Assembly (NCBI RefSeq): GCF_025685645.1
Contig: NZ_JAGSYF010000004.1
Location: 310,001 to 374,000 of the forward strand
From: Edaphobacter bradus
GTDB taxonomy: Bacteria > Acidobacteriota > Terriglobia > Terriglobales > Acidobacteriaceae
DNA length: 64,000 nucleotides
Direction: 5' to 3'
Shown here one piece after another: positions 8,381 through 16,876 of this stretch (the first letter of the stretch is position 1; each line of letters opens with the position of its first letter). The position numbers and the translations under genes are program-made. The notes under the pieces are model-generated. The model made no database searches. It worked only from the letters and a program-made list of their open reading frames with translations, and was not told the DNA's origin.

Positions 8381-8623
8381 ATCCCTCCCCTGTTTTTGTG
8401 CAAAATATTCAATCTATTTGAGTTATCCTCGGACTTCCTGTGCAAAATATTCCATCTAAAAGAGTTATTTTCAAAGTATAGAAAATAAAATAGATAGGCC
8501 CGGGATCTCTCCCGGGCCTTTTCTTTCTGGTTCTATTTTAGCGGATGAAGGGGAACTGTTCTGCCACTTGTATGTGGCTTGTTTTTATTAGGTTAGGTGG
8601 TTATGGGGCTTGACATGCGATTT
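8381..8623. repeat. Conserved intergenic element, copy 1
   Basis: This is the first of three related non-coding copies (others at 37115-37398 and 43984-44110). Read on the plus strand it has a C-rich end (ATCCCTCCCC, then GTTTTTGTG) and two identical 14-base units TGTGCAAAATATTC at 8397-8410 and 8439-8452, 42 bases apart. Next come an AT-rich stretch and a perfect 10-bp hairpin (arms 8496-8505 and 8510-8519) followed by TTTTCTTTCT. A conserved tail follows with GTTCTATTTTA, ACTGTTCTGCCA and TTAGGTGGTT, ending near TTGACA. The C-rich end lies about 20 bases upstream of the YCF48-like start codon. No protein-coding frame is evident. Confidence 0.8.
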
Positions 8624-8712
8624 GCTGAGGAATTTGGCGGAGAGACTTGTAAGTGCCTTGAATACATGTGGTTGGGCTTCATCGTGGAGCTCAAGGCGTA
8701 AAGCGTACCTCA

Positions 8713-8890
8713 GCGGCTAAAGCCGCACTAAAACCAGAGCATTTGCGGCACGGCTGAAGCCGTGCCCTTAAGCAAAACCGGTTTTTTCAGCACACTCTGA
8801 AGCCTTGGGGCACCAAGCTGCAGTTGCCAACTGCAACGGCAACAGCAACAGCAACAGCAACACCAGATTCCTCCGCGCTGCTGCGGAATG
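8713..8890. repeat. Composite repeat block: two hairpins, a hexamer tract and a family A palindrome
   Basis: In order there is a hairpin GCGGCT/AGCCGC (8713-8726), a perfect 9-bp hairpin GGCACGGCT/AGCCGTGCC (8747-8766), five six-base units of the GCAACA type (8833-8862) and a family A palindrome (8867-8890). The rest of the gap between the element copy and the DUF885 gene shows no coding frame. This looks like an accumulation site for short dispersed repeats. Confidence 0.75.
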
Positions 8891-8976
8891 AAACCAGGAC
8901 AGCACTGCAAACTGATCGCGTATTGGAGTGGATAGGTATAGTTGGGGGACACAGCTTTGCGTTTTAGGAGAACTGA

Positions 8977-10731
8977 ATGAGGCAGATCGTTGCCGCGTTT
9001 TTTGTGGCGGCTGCAGTGACGGCGATGGCGCAACAGGCACCCAATCAAGCGTGGATTGCGAAGAGTAATGGCTATACCCGGATTCTGTTGGATGTGCAGT
9101 TGAAGCATCGTCCGGAGCGCGGATCGCGGCAGGGGCTGGTGCAGTTCGACAAACTGATCAGCAATCCGACGCTGGCCGATGAGATGGCCGAGCGGAAGGA
9201 GCTTGAGGCAGTTCTGGCGAAGCTGAAAGCGCAGCTGGAGAAGGAGACGGACAGGAATGTCGTTCAGGACCTGGAGATACTGCAGAAGCATTTCAACCTG
9301 CAGTTCCGGCAACAGGACTACGGGCTGGCGCATGATGTTCCGTTCTTCAATGCGAGCCAGGCGGTGTTCGGTGGACTGAGGGGACTGCTCGATGACCAGG
9401 TGGCCGCGGAACGCCGGCCTGATGCCGTGGTGCGGCTACGCAAGTACGCGGGCGTGGAACCGGGCTTCAAGCCGTATACGGAGCTGCTGAAGCAGCGGGA
9501 GATGGAGCAGATTGCCAAGCCGGGAGTGCTCTATCCGTCGAAGACCGAAGTGGAGACGGAACTCGGGCGCAACCAGAACTATGTGGACGGGATCGCGGCT
9601 CTGTTTACGAAGTACAAGCTGACGGGGTGGGAGGAGCCTTACGCGAAGTTGAAGACGGAACTCGAGGAGTATGACGCGTGGGTGAAGGTGACGATTCTGC
9701 CCAAGGCGCGGACGGACTTCCGGCTTCCACCTGAAGAGTATGCGTTGAACTTCGAAAGCTACGGGATCGATATTCCTCCAGCACAGATTGCATCGATGGC
9801 GCACAAGGCGTTTGCGGAGTACCAGGCGGAGATGGCTCCGCTGGCGGCGCAGATTGCGAAGCAGCATGGATGGGCTTCGAGCGATTATCGCGACGTGATC
9901 GCGGAGCTCAAAAAGACGCAGATTACTGGCGATGCGATTCTGCCGTTTTATGAGAAGCGGCTGCATGAGATCGAGGCGGTGATTCGGGACAAGAACCTGG
10001 TTACGCTGCCGGACCGTCCGGCAATTATCCGGCTGGCGACAGCGGCAGAGACGGCGCAGCAGCCGGCGCCGCATATGACGCCTCCGCCGTTCCTGCACAA
10101 CACGGGGCAGAGGGGGGAGTTTGTGCTGCCGCTGAACATTCCTTCGGCCACGGGGGGCGCAGAGGACAAATATGACGACTTCACCTTCGATGCTGTGGCG
10201 TGGACGCTGACGGCGCATGAGGCGCGGCCGGGGCATGAGTTGCAGTTCGACTCGATGGTGGAGCATGGAGTGAGCCAGGCGCGGGCACTGTTTGCGTTCA
10301 ACTCGACCGATGTCGAGGGCTGGGGCTTGTACGCGGAGTACATCACGAAGCCGTACATGCCGCGGGAGGGGCAGTTAATGTCGCTGGACCTGCGACTGCT
10401 GAGAGCGGCGCGGGCGTTTCTCGATCCGGAGCTGCAGTCGGGGAAGGTGACGCCGGCAGATGCGTATCGGGTGCTGGAGAAGGACGTGGTGCTCTCGCAT
10501 GCGTTTGCGACTGAAGAGGTGGAACGGTTTACCTATCGCGCTCCAGGGCAGGCGAACAGCTATTTTTACGGCTATACGAGGCTGCTTGAACTGCGCAAAG
10601 AGACCGAAGCCGCGCTGGGGACGAAGTTCGACCAGAAGAGGTTCCATGACTTCATCCTGGCGCAGGGTCTGCTGCCGCCTGACCTGATGCGAAAGGCTGT
10701 GATGGAGGAGTTCATCCCCTCGCAGAAGTAA
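8977..10731 (+). CDS. Secreted DUF885 family protein
   Basis: The 584-residue protein has a clear N-terminal signal peptide (cleavage near AMAQQ, about residue 22) and is full length for DUF885. Family hallmarks are TAHEARPGHELQ (a zinc-protease-like HExxxGH arrangement), STDVEGWGLYAE and PGQANSYFYGYTRLLELR. DUF885 proteins are predicted metallopeptidase-like enzymes; the substrate is unknown, so I give no symbol. The start ATG has GGAG seven bases upstream. It is a single-gene unit followed by a perfect hairpin at 10752-10781. Confidence 0.87.
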   Translation: MRQIVAAFFVAAAVTAMAQQAPNQAWIAKSNGYTRILLDVQLKHRPERGSRQGLVQFDKLISNPTLADEMAERKELEAVLAKLKAQLEKETDRNVVQDLEILQKHFNLQFRQQDYGLAHDVPFFNASQAVFGGLRGLLDDQVAAERRPDAVVRLRKYAGVEPGFKPYTELLKQREMEQIAKPGVLYPSKTEVETELGRNQNYVDGIAALFTKYKLTGWEEPYAKLKTELEEYDAWVKVTILPKARTDFRLPPEEYALNFESYGIDIPPAQIASMAHKAFAEYQAEMAPLAAQIAKQHGWASSDYRDVIAELKKTQITGDAILPFYEKRLHEIEAVIRDKNLVTLPDRPAIIRLATAAETAQQPAPHMTPPPFLHNTGQRGEFVLPLNIPSATGGAEDKYDDFTFDAVAWTLTAHEARPGHELQFDSMVEHGVSQARALFAFNSTDVEGWGLYAEYITKPYMPREGQLMSLDLRLLRAARAFLDPELQSGKVTPADAYRVLEKDVVLSHAFATEEVERFTYRAPGQANSYFYGYTRLLELRKETEAALGTKFDQKRFHDFILAQGLLPPDLMRKAVMEEFIPSQK

Positions 10732-10751
10732 GACGCCGCCGGATGGAGTAC

Positions 10752-10781
10752 TGCACAGGTCTCAGAATCGAGACCTGTGCA
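10752..10781. repeat. Perfect 12-bp inverted repeat (family C palindrome), 3' of the DUF885 gene
   Basis: The arms TGCACAGGTCTC and GAGACCTGTGCA are separated by a six-base loop. It lies 20 bases after the DUF885 stop but has no T-tract, so it is a poor intrinsic terminator. The core CAGGTCTCAGA with its complement recurs inside the ArnT-like gene at 24488-24513, marking it as a dispersed repeat. Confidence 0.8.
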
Positions 10782-10846
10782 GCCGACTGTCCATGGCTGG
10801 GGGGCCGCAGGCTCCAGAACGCGAACCCTGGGCTTACGATAGATGG

Positions 10847-11200
10847 CTACGCTTTGGCTTGCCAGAGGGCGATGGCGGCTCCGGTGGGGTCGACGAGGAC
10901 GGACATCCAGCCGTGACCGGGTACCTCCTGATTGTTGACGATGACCTTCGCGCCGAGCGAGGTGGCCTTGTCGGTTGCGGTCTTGATGTTGTCGACGCCG
11001 ATGTAGGGGAGCCAGGCGGTGGGGGCTCCGGCCATGGTGTACATGCCGCCGCCGGGGCCGGTGTCGGGCTTGAAGAGCGAGTAGACGCCCATGGGCATGG
11101 GGTTGTCCTCGAAGGTCCAGCCGCAGAGCTGGCCGTAGAAGTCCTTGGCTTTGGCGAGGTCGGGAGTGTTGAGCTCGAGATGAACGAAGGGCTGTGGCAT
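10847..11200 (-). CDS. VOC (glyoxalase/bleomycin-resistance fold) protein
   Basis: This is a 117-residue single-domain vicinal-oxygen-chelate protein. FVHLELNTPDLAKAKDFYGQ forms the first beta-alpha-beta unit. A WTFEDNPMPMGVYSLFKP strand pair, a second module (YIGVDNIKTATDKATSLGA) and the C-terminal DPTGAAIALWQ complete it. The His and the C-terminal residues are where metal ligands lie in enzymatic members, but substrate and activity cannot be read from sequence. It resembles the PhnB/YdcJ-like 'enzyme related to lactoylglutathione lyase' subgroup. A GAAAGGA site precedes the ATG. It is monocistronic, about 100 bases from the DHA2 transporter stop and on the same strand. Confidence 0.85.
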   Translation of the reverse strand: MPQPFVHLELNTPDLAKAKDFYGQLCGWTFEDNPMPMGVYSLFKPDTGPGGGMYTMAGAPTAWLPYIGVDNIKTATDKATSLGAKVIVNNQEVPGHGWMSVLVDPTGAAIALWQAKA

Positions 11201-11303
11201 GAGAATTCCTTTCTCGGGGGGATTGAGAGCGGAATCATGCTACTCGCTGGGATAGGCGTTTGTGTGTCAAGGTAGGGTGAAATTCTGAGGATTTGTGACA
11301 GAG

Positions 11304-12887
11304 TTAGTGGGCTCCGGCGGGGCCTTTGCCGGGCGTGACCTTCTTGAGGGTCCAGACGACGATGACGCAAAGGAAGCAGAGGACCGAGAGCCAGCGGAAG
11401 ACGTCGACGAAGGCCCAGTTGGAGGCCTGGCGCTGCAGTTGCTGGTACATGGTGGTCTGGGCGGGAGCAGCGGCGTTCGAGTGACCGTACCATCCGGTGA
11501 GGAACTGAGTGACCAGTTGGAGGGAGTTCTGGAACTGCTGGCCGGAGCGCGGGACGGAGTTGATGATCAGGTTCTGGTGGACGGCGCTGCGGCGGGTGAG
11601 GAGGGTTTGTGCGAGTGAGATTCCGATGGAGCCTCCGATGTTGCGCATGAGGTTGAAGAGGCCGCTGGCGTTGCCGATCTGGTCGTTGCGGAGGGTTCCG
11701 TAGGCGGCGTTGTTGATGGGCACGAAGACAAAGCTGAGTCCGAAGCCGGTGATGAGGATGGGAAGAACGAGCGTGGTGGGGGAGATGTCGAGGGTGACGT
11801 TGCCGAAGTAGAGGGTGGTGAGGCCGAAGATTCCGAAGCCGAAGGTCATCAGGTAGCGGGCTTCGACTTTATTAGTGAGGTAGCCGATGATCGGCGTGCC
11901 GCAGATAGCTCCGATGCCGCGGGGAGCGACGACCAGGCCAGCGGTGAAGGCGGTGTAGCCGAGGAGCTCCTGAAAGTAGAGCGGGAGGACGGTGATGGTG
12001 GAGTAGATGGCGAGGCCGAAGAGGAGGATAAGGGCGCAGCCGATGGCGAAGTTGCGGTTCTTCAGGACCTTGAGATCGACTAGCGGGGCCTTGCATGTCC
12101 AGGAGCGGCGGACCCACCAGATGAAGGCGGTGATCATGGCGAGGAAGGCCCAGCGAAGCCAGAGGGCTCCGAACCAGTCGTCCTCCTGTCCCTTGTCGAG
12201 GATGACCTGGAGGCATCCGGTCCAGACGACGAGCGTTCCGAAGCCGATCTTGTCGAAGGCGGAGGCTTTGGCTTCGCTGATGTGCTTGGGGTCGTGGATG
12301 AATCGGTTCATCATGAAGAGCGCGAGGATGCCGACGGGGATGTTGATGTAGAAGGCGTAGCGCCAGGAGTAGGTATCAGTGAGCCAGCCGCCGAGAGTGG
12401 GGCCAAGGACGGGAGCGACGACGACTCCGAAGGCGAAGACGGCCATGGCGGCTCCGCGCTTGGCCGGCGGGAAGGATTCGAGGAGGATGGCCTGGGAGAG
12501 CGGCTGAAGGGCTCCGCCGCCTGCTCCCTGGATGACGCGGGCGAGGAGTATGAAACCGAGGGTGGGGGCTGCACCGCAGGCGAAGCTGGCGATGGTGAAG
12601 ATGGTCACGCAGGACATGAGGAAGCGCTTGCGGCCGAAGCGCAGCGAGAACCAGTTGCTGGCGGGAAGGACGATGGCGTTCGCGACGAGGTAGCTGGTGA
12701 GGACCCAGGTGGCCTCGTCGTTGGAGGCGGAGAGCGAACCGGCGATGTAGGGCAGGGCTACGGAGGCTATGGCGGTGTCGAGCACCTCCATGAAGGTGGC
12801 CAGCATGACGGCCATGGCGATGAGCCAGGGATTGACTCCGTGGGTGGTCTCGGAGGTCGGGTTGAGGGTTGCGGTTGCCTGCGCCAT
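11304..12887 (-). CDS. DHA2-family major facilitator drug exporter (EmrB/QacA type)
   Basis: The 527-residue product has about 14 membrane helices. Diagnostic segments are MEVLDTAIASVALPYIAGSL (helix 1), RFGRKRF (motif A loop), the antiporter motif C VLGPTLGGWLTD, and SWRYAFYINIPVG, all of the EmrB/QacA subfamily of proton-driven multidrug efflux pumps. AAAGGA lies upstream of the ATG. No membrane-fusion (EmrA) or regulator gene is adjacent. Next to it is a small lipoprotein gene on the same strand separated by a terminator, so it is likely transcribed alone. The substrate is unknown. Confidence 0.92.
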   Translation of the reverse strand: MAQATATLNPTSETTHGVNPWLIAMAVMLATFMEVLDTAIASVALPYIAGSLSASNDEATWVLTSYLVANAIVLPASNWFSLRFGRKRFLMSCVTIFTIASFACGAAPTLGFILLARVIQGAGGGALQPLSQAILLESFPPAKRGAAMAVFAFGVVVAPVLGPTLGGWLTDTYSWRYAFYINIPVGILALFMMNRFIHDPKHISEAKASAFDKIGFGTLVVWTGCLQVILDKGQEDDWFGALWLRWAFLAMITAFIWWVRRSWTCKAPLVDLKVLKNRNFAIGCALILLFGLAIYSTITVLPLYFQELLGYTAFTAGLVVAPRGIGAICGTPIIGYLTNKVEARYLMTFGFGIFGLTTLYFGNVTLDISPTTLVLPILITGFGLSFVFVPINNAAYGTLRNDQIGNASGLFNLMRNIGGSIGISLAQTLLTRRSAVHQNLIINSVPRSGQQFQNSLQLVTQFLTGWYGHSNAAAPAQTTMYQQLQRQASNWAFVDVFRWLSVLCFLCVIVVWTLKKVTPGKGPAGAH

Positions 12888-13000
12888 TGCAGGAGCCGAT
12901 CCTTTCTGAGTGAGGGCGGTTTCAGAGTAGGTGGCGAAACTGAGAGCAGTGGTCTAAGCAGTATAGGTACAGGTTTGCGGTTCGAGGAGTCCTGCAGTTT

Positions 13001-13044
13001 TAAAAAAAAGCGGCACACCTGTCAGGAGGAGTTCAGGTGTGCCG
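13001..13044 (-). terminator. Rho-independent terminator downstream of the small lipoprotein gene
   Basis: On the minus strand an 11-bp perfect stem (CGGCACACCTG with CAGGTGTGCCG, 12-base loop) is followed by CTTTTTTTT. It lies 26 bases after the stop of the gene ending at 13070 and before the DHA2 transporter gene. Confidence 0.92.
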
Positions 13045-13069
13045 GGGGGAAGGATTTCAGGGTGGAGAA

Positions 13070-13426
13070 CTACTGCGAAATGTTGGACAGGGCCGGGTTG
13101 TAGTGGCCAGTGGGGTAGAAGTTTGTCAGGGCAGGGTCGGGCATGTTGACGGCTGCGTAGGCCTGGCGGGAGACGGGCCGGGCGTAGTGCGGGACCGGAG
13201 CGTGCCGCAGGGTGGGGATACGGTGAACTTCGAGGCTCTCGATGCGGCGGCTGGCGGTGAGAGTGGTGTCGGGTGAGGGCTGCTGCTGGCCGAGGCTGGC
13301 GGAGAGGCTGGAGGAGTTGCAGCCGGCAAGAAGACCGGCGATTAGTCCAGCTAGTCCGAGAGAGGCAACTTTAAGAAGACGGCGTGGGAGGCGGCGGGGT
13401 GATCGTGAGGGTCTTGAGGTGGGCAT
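13070..13426 (-). CDS. Small predicted lipoprotein, function unknown
   Basis: The 118-residue product has an Arg-rich N-terminus (RSPRRLPRRLLK), a hydrophobic segment, and the lipobox LLAGC with the acylated Cys at residue 36, so it should be a membrane-anchored lipoprotein. The mature part is Ser/Pro-rich and ends in a distinctive RQAYAAVNMPDPALTNFYPT stretch; I recognise no domain. It has its own terminator (13001-13044), so it is probably a single-gene unit. The reading frame is supported mainly by the lipobox and the well-placed terminator. Confidence 0.65.
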   Translation of the reverse strand: MPTSRPSRSPRRLPRRLLKVASLGLAGLIAGLLAGCNSSSLSASLGQQQPSPDTTLTASRRIESLEVHRIPTLRHAPVPHYARPVSRQAYAAVNMPDPALTNFYPTGHYNPALSNISQ

Positions 13427-13619
13427 CGGGATGCTCCATGAAGCAGAATTTGTTCAAAATGCAGGACTTCAGAGGCGATACAGGCGGAAGAGTAACTTTC
13501 TTGGTTCATGGGCGCAATGACTCGATGGTGGCAGACGGGCGATGAAGACTTTTAGCAATCCGGCACGCGGATTGCGTTGGACGATTGTGCTGGACGACCT
13601 GCCGTGGGGGAGGAGGGAA

Positions 13620-14468
13620 CTATTGACGGGTGAAGGCTCCCTGGTAGAAGCCGCTGGCACAGGAAGAAGTTGAGGAGGCTACGTAGATGCTGAAGTCCAT
13701 CCCAGGCGAGAGACCGACGACTGCGATAGCGTCAGATGGAGCAGGGAGAGAGTAAGCAAACTTGAGGAATGGCCCTGTGATCATGCCGGTCAGCGTCGAT
13801 GAAAGGGTACAGCCGGAGGAACTGAAGGTGATGCTGCCGGAGAGAGGGAATTGGCCGTCCGCGTTGGCGGGAGATTGCGTAAGGATGATCGTTGTCGGGC
13901 CGCTGACAGACCGGTCGGAAGAGTAGAGCGTGCCGGTGAAGGTTCCTGTGATGGGCGGAACGAATTCGGCACCGATGGTAGAGGAGGCTACAGCGCAGGG
14001 TCCGCCGATGACCTGAGCAGTGCCGTTGGCCGAGCTTACGGTGCTGCCAATGGTGCTCAAGGGGAGCTGGATCTTGAGCGTAGCAACGCTGCCGGAAAAA
14101 GATGCCGAGGTGAGGGTGAGCAGATTGTTGGAGTCGATCGAACCGGTAAAGGGAATGTCCTGGTTAGCCGGAATGCAGGGCGGCGAGGATTGGGGGTCAT
14201 TGATCCGAAAGATGCCGGAGGCAGTGGAACCCTGAATGGTGAGGGCTCCTAGAAACTGAAAGATGGGATTGCCAGTGGAGGGCTGAGCGAGGTTCATACT
14301 CCAGTTTCCAGAGATGCTGTCGAAGGCTGGGGTAGTTGGGGTAGAGGGGCCGGAGATTGGAGGTGTGGAGACCGAGGAGCTAGTGCCGCAGCCTATGAGG
14401 AGAGCCGAGACCAGAACGAGAGGTAGAAGTACTTGGGTTTTTGTTGTGGGCATCTCAAACAAGGGCAT
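13620..14468 (-). CDS. Predicted Ser/Thr-rich lipoprotein, function unknown
   Basis: The 282-residue product has a signal sequence with lipobox LLIGC (Cys at residue 27), then a Ser/Thr/Pro-rich linker and beta-rich sequence with repeated ISGNWSMNL, GSITFSSSGCTLSSTLTG-type strands. It resembles secreted beta-sandwich lipoproteins frequent in acidobacteria, but I cannot name a family. ATG 14468 and ATG 14453 are both possible starts. Four Cys in the mature part could form disulfides. It is divergent from dnaK, about 200 bases away. Confidence 0.7.
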   Translation of the reverse strand: MPLFEMPTTKTQVLLPLVLVSALLIGCGTSSSVSTPPISGPSTPTTPAFDSISGNWSMNLAQPSTGNPIFQFLGALTIQGSTASGIFRINDPQSSPPCIPANQDIPFTGSIDSNNLLTLTSASFSGSVATLKIQLPLSTIGSTVSSANGTAQVIGGPCAVASSTIGAEFVPPITGTFTGTLYSSDRSVSGPTTIILTQSPANADGQFPLSGSITFSSSGCTLSSTLTGMITGPFLKFAYSLPAPSDAIAVVGLSPGMDFSIYVASSTSSCASGFYQGAFTRQ

Positions 14469-14587
14469 TTTGACAGCCCGATAGTAGGGGAGCCCCTATG
14501 GCGTGTCAAGTGTAAGTATTGGGAAATAAGGGTGATAGCTCGATGTGGGCAGTGTGAAACTTATTTAAGGTCTGAAACATCAGATAG

Positions 14588-14608
14588 GTTGACAATAAGT
14601 GACTCAAG
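14588..14608 (+). promoter_or_regulatory. HAIR-like HspR operator upstream of dnaK
   Basis: GTTGACA (14588-14594), seven bases, then ACTCAAG (14602-14608). The known HspR operator HAIR is CTTGAGT-N7-ACTCAAG: here the right half is exact, the left half keeps TTGA in register (11 of 14 positions), and the spacing is exact. A further near half-site CTTGGGT follows at 14617-14623. The TTGACA could also be a -35 box, but I see no convincing -10 at 16-18 bases. An hspR gene is present at 21225, supporting the assignment. Confidence 0.55.
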
Positions 14609-14664
14609 GTGAGAGTCTTGGGTTAGTTAATTTGGTGGGCTTCGGCCCTGATGGGGTGCTTGAG

Positions 14665-16587
14665 ATGGCAAAGATTATTGGTATTGACTTAGGAACCACG
14701 AACTCGTGCGTGGCCGTGATGGAAGGCGGCGAGCCGAAGGTGATTCCGAATGACGAGGGCGGGCGCACGACGCCGTCAATCGTTGCGTTTACGAAGAGCG
14801 GGGAGCGTCTGGTGGGCCAGGTGGCCAAGCGGCAGGCGATCACGAACCCGGAGAACACGATCTACTCGATCAAGCGTTTTATGGGCCGCCGCTTCAATGA
14901 AGTGAACGACGAGATGAAGATGGTGCCGTACAAGGTGGTCCAGCAGGGCGACCATGTGGCGGTGAGCGCGCAGGGCAAGGATTACACCCCGCCTGAGGTC
15001 TCGGCGATGATCCTGCAGAAGCTGAAGAAGGCGGCTGAGGATTATCTGGGGACGACGGTGACGGAGGCCGTGATTACGGTTCCGGCGTACTTCAACGACG
15101 CGCAGCGCCAGGCTACGAAGGATGCAGGAAGGATCGCCGGGCTCGACGTCAAGCGCATTGTGAATGAGCCGACGGCAGCGGCTCTGGCTTATGGCCTCGA
15201 CAAGAAGAAGGACGAGACGATCGCCGTGTATGACTTCGGCGGCGGTACGTTCGATATCTCGATCCTTGAGGTTGGCGAGGGCGTGATTGAGGTGAAGTCG
15301 ACCAATGGCGATACGCACCTTGGCGGCGACAACCTTGACCAGAGGATTGTTGACTGGCTGATCTCCGAGTTCAAGAGCGAGTCGGGTCTTGACCTGACCT
15401 CGAAGGGCAATGAGATGGCGCTGCAGCGGCTGAAGGATGCCGCGGAGCGCGCGAAGATTGAGCTTTCGACGGCGCAGGAGACAGAAATCAATCTGCCGTT
15501 CATTACTGCGGACGCTAGCGGGCCGAAGCACCTGGTTCGCAAGCTGACGCGGGCGAAGCTGGAGAGCCTGGTCGATGATCTGCTGCAGAAGTCGGTTGGG
15601 CCGTGCAAGCAGGCGTTGAAGGATGCGGGCGTGGACGCGAGCAAGATCGATGAGGTCGTGCTGGTCGGCGGGCAGACTCGTATGCCGAAGATCCAGCAAC
15701 TGGTGAAGGAGCTGTTTGGCAAGGAGCCGCATAAGGGTGTGAATCCGGATGAGGTCGTCGCGATTGGCGCGGCGGTGCAGGCCGGCGTGCTGGCTGGCGA
15801 TGTGAAGGACCTGCTGCTGCTGGATGTGACTCCGCTGACACTGTCGATTGAGACGATGGGCGGCGTGGCGACTGGGATGATCCAGCGGAACACGACGATT
15901 CCGACGAAGAAGACGGAGACGTTTTCGACGGCGGCGGACTCGCAGACCGAGGTCGAGGTGCATGTGCTGCAGGGCGAGCGTCCGATGGCGGCGCAGAACC
16001 GGACTCTGGGCAAGTTCAAGCTCTCGGGGATTCCGCCAGCTCCGCGTGGCATACCGCAGATCGAGGTGACCTTCGATATCGACGCGAACGGCATCCTGAA
16101 CGTCACGGCGAAGGACAACGCGACGGGCAAGGACCAGAAGATCACAATCACGAGCTCTTCGGGCCTGAGCAAGGAAGAGGTTGAGCGCATGGCGAAGGAG
16201 GCTGAGGCTCACGCTGGCGAGGACAAGGCGAAGCGCGAGGAGGTTGAGGCTCGCAATCAGCTCGACTCGATGGTCTACAACGTCGAGAAGATGCTGAAGG
16301 ACTCGGGCGAGAAGGTTGCGGCTTCGGACAAGACCGACGTTGAGAGCGCGCTGGAAGAGGCGAAGAAGACGCTGGCCGGAACTCCGAGCGCAAGTGAGCT
16401 GAATGCGGCGAAGGATCGTCTAACGACTGCGAGCCACAAGCTGGCTGAGGCGATGTACAAGGCGACCTCGGCGGCTGGCACCGACGGCGCGGCCTCGGCT
16501 GGCGCTGCTGCCGGAGCGCACGAAGAGGCGAAGAAGGACGAAGGCGTAATCGACGCCGAGTACGTGGATGTAGACGAGAAGAAGTAA
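14665..16587 (+). CDS. dnaK: Molecular chaperone DnaK (Hsp70)
   Basis: DnaK is the ATP-dependent cytosolic chaperone that works with DnaJ and GrpE. The 640-residue protein starts [15 protein letters not shown] (phosphate-binding loop 1). It contains [35 protein letters not shown], the adenine-binding [11 protein letters not shown] region, the substrate-domain segment [14 protein letters not shown], and ends in [13 protein letters not shown], matching the EEVD-like bacterial tail. I placed the start at ATG 14665; an upstream in-frame GTG at 14599 overlaps the operator and is unlikely. A HAIR-like HspR site lies upstream and a terminator downstream. dnaJ and hspR follow at 18477 and 21225; grpE is not in the window. 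Confidence 0.98.
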   Translation: MAKIIGIDLGTTNSCVAVMEGGEPKVIPNDEGGRTTPSIVAFTKSGERLVGQVAKRQAITNPENTIYSIKRFMGRRFNEVNDEMKMVPYKVVQQGDHVAVSAQGKDYTPPEVSAMILQKLKKAAEDYLGTTVTEAVITVPAYFNDAQRQATKDAGRIAGLDVKRIVNEPTAAALAYGLDKKKDETIAVYDFGGGTFDISILEVGEGVIEVKSTNGDTHLGGDNLDQRIVDWLISEFKSESGLDLTSKGNEMALQRLKDAAERAKIELSTAQETEINLPFITADASGPKHLVRKLTRAKLESLVDDLLQKSVGPCKQALKDAGVDASKIDEVVLVGGQTRMPKIQQLVKELFGKEPHKGVNPDEVVAIGAAVQAGVLAGDVKDLLLLDVTPLTLSIETMGGVATGMIQRNTTIPTKKTETFSTAADSQTEVEVHVLQGERPMAAQNRTLGKFKLSGIPPAPRGIPQIEVTFDIDANGILNVTAKDNATGKDQKITITSSSGLSKEEVERMAKEAEAHAGEDKAKREEVEARNQLDSMVYNVEKMLKDSGEKVAASDKTDVESALEEAKKTLAGTPSASELNAAKDRLTTASHKLAEAMYKATSAAGTDGAASAGAAAGAHEEAKKDEGVIDAEYVDVDEKK

Positions 16588-16634
16588 AGCAACTCAGTTG
16601 TTCGTTGCGGGTTATTAGTTGCAGTAGATTTTCC

Positions 16635-16672
16635 GGGCGCTCCTCGCAAGTTGTTGGGAGCGCCCTTCTGTA
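16635..16672 (+). terminator. Terminator-like hairpin downstream of dnaK
   Basis: The arms GGGCGCTCC (16635-16643) and GGAGCGCCC (16657-16665) form a 9-bp perfect stem followed by TTCTGTAT. It lies 48 bases after the dnaK stop. The weak T-tract makes it moderate. Confidence 0.65.
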
Positions 16673-16693
16673 TAAAGCGACGGGAGGTGCGTC

Positions 16694-16864
16694 ATGACGA
16701 ACATGGTATGGAAGTGCGAGCAATGGTTCGGGGGAAAGATGCAGGCCCAGCAGGTCTTCACGAGCGAGGACCAGGCAAGAGAGTTTGCACGGAGGTTGTC
16801 CGGGGTGGCTCCTGAGCTCGTGTTGAAGATTGAGGCTATGCCGATTCAGCAGGTGTGGAACTGA
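16694..16864 (+). CDS. Small conserved-looking protein of 56 residues, function unknown
   Basis: The short frame starts at ATG 16694 with GGGAGG six bases upstream and ends TGA 16864. The protein starts MTNMVWKCEQWFGGKMQ and ends KIEAMPIQQVWN; it is soluble, with helical TSEDQAREFARRLSG in the middle. There is no known domain. It fills the space between the dnaK terminator and the DUF4145 gene, whose ribosome-binding site overlaps its stop, so the two may be co-transcribed. The good ribosome-binding site and codon use suggest it is real. Confidence 0.6.
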   Translation: MTNMVWKCEQWFGGKMQAQQVFTSEDQAREFARRLSGVAPELVLKIEAMPIQQVWN

Positions 16865-16876
16865 GGGAGGAGAAAG

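Noticed and set aside
8833..8862. Hexamer tract as a CRISPR array
   Set aside because: Six-base units without spacers; no cas genes in the window.
12970..12995. GGTTCGAGGAGTCC as a tRNA T-arm
   Set aside because: No matching acceptor or anticodon arms within tRNA distance, and the T-loop consensus is imperfect.
14589..14617. TTGACA as a complete sigma-70 promoter of dnaK
   Set aside because: No acceptable -10 hexamer at 16-18 bases; kept only as part of the operator description.
14776..16212. 478-residue open frame on the minus strand
   Set aside because: Antisense to dnaK, a well-known source of long spurious frames.
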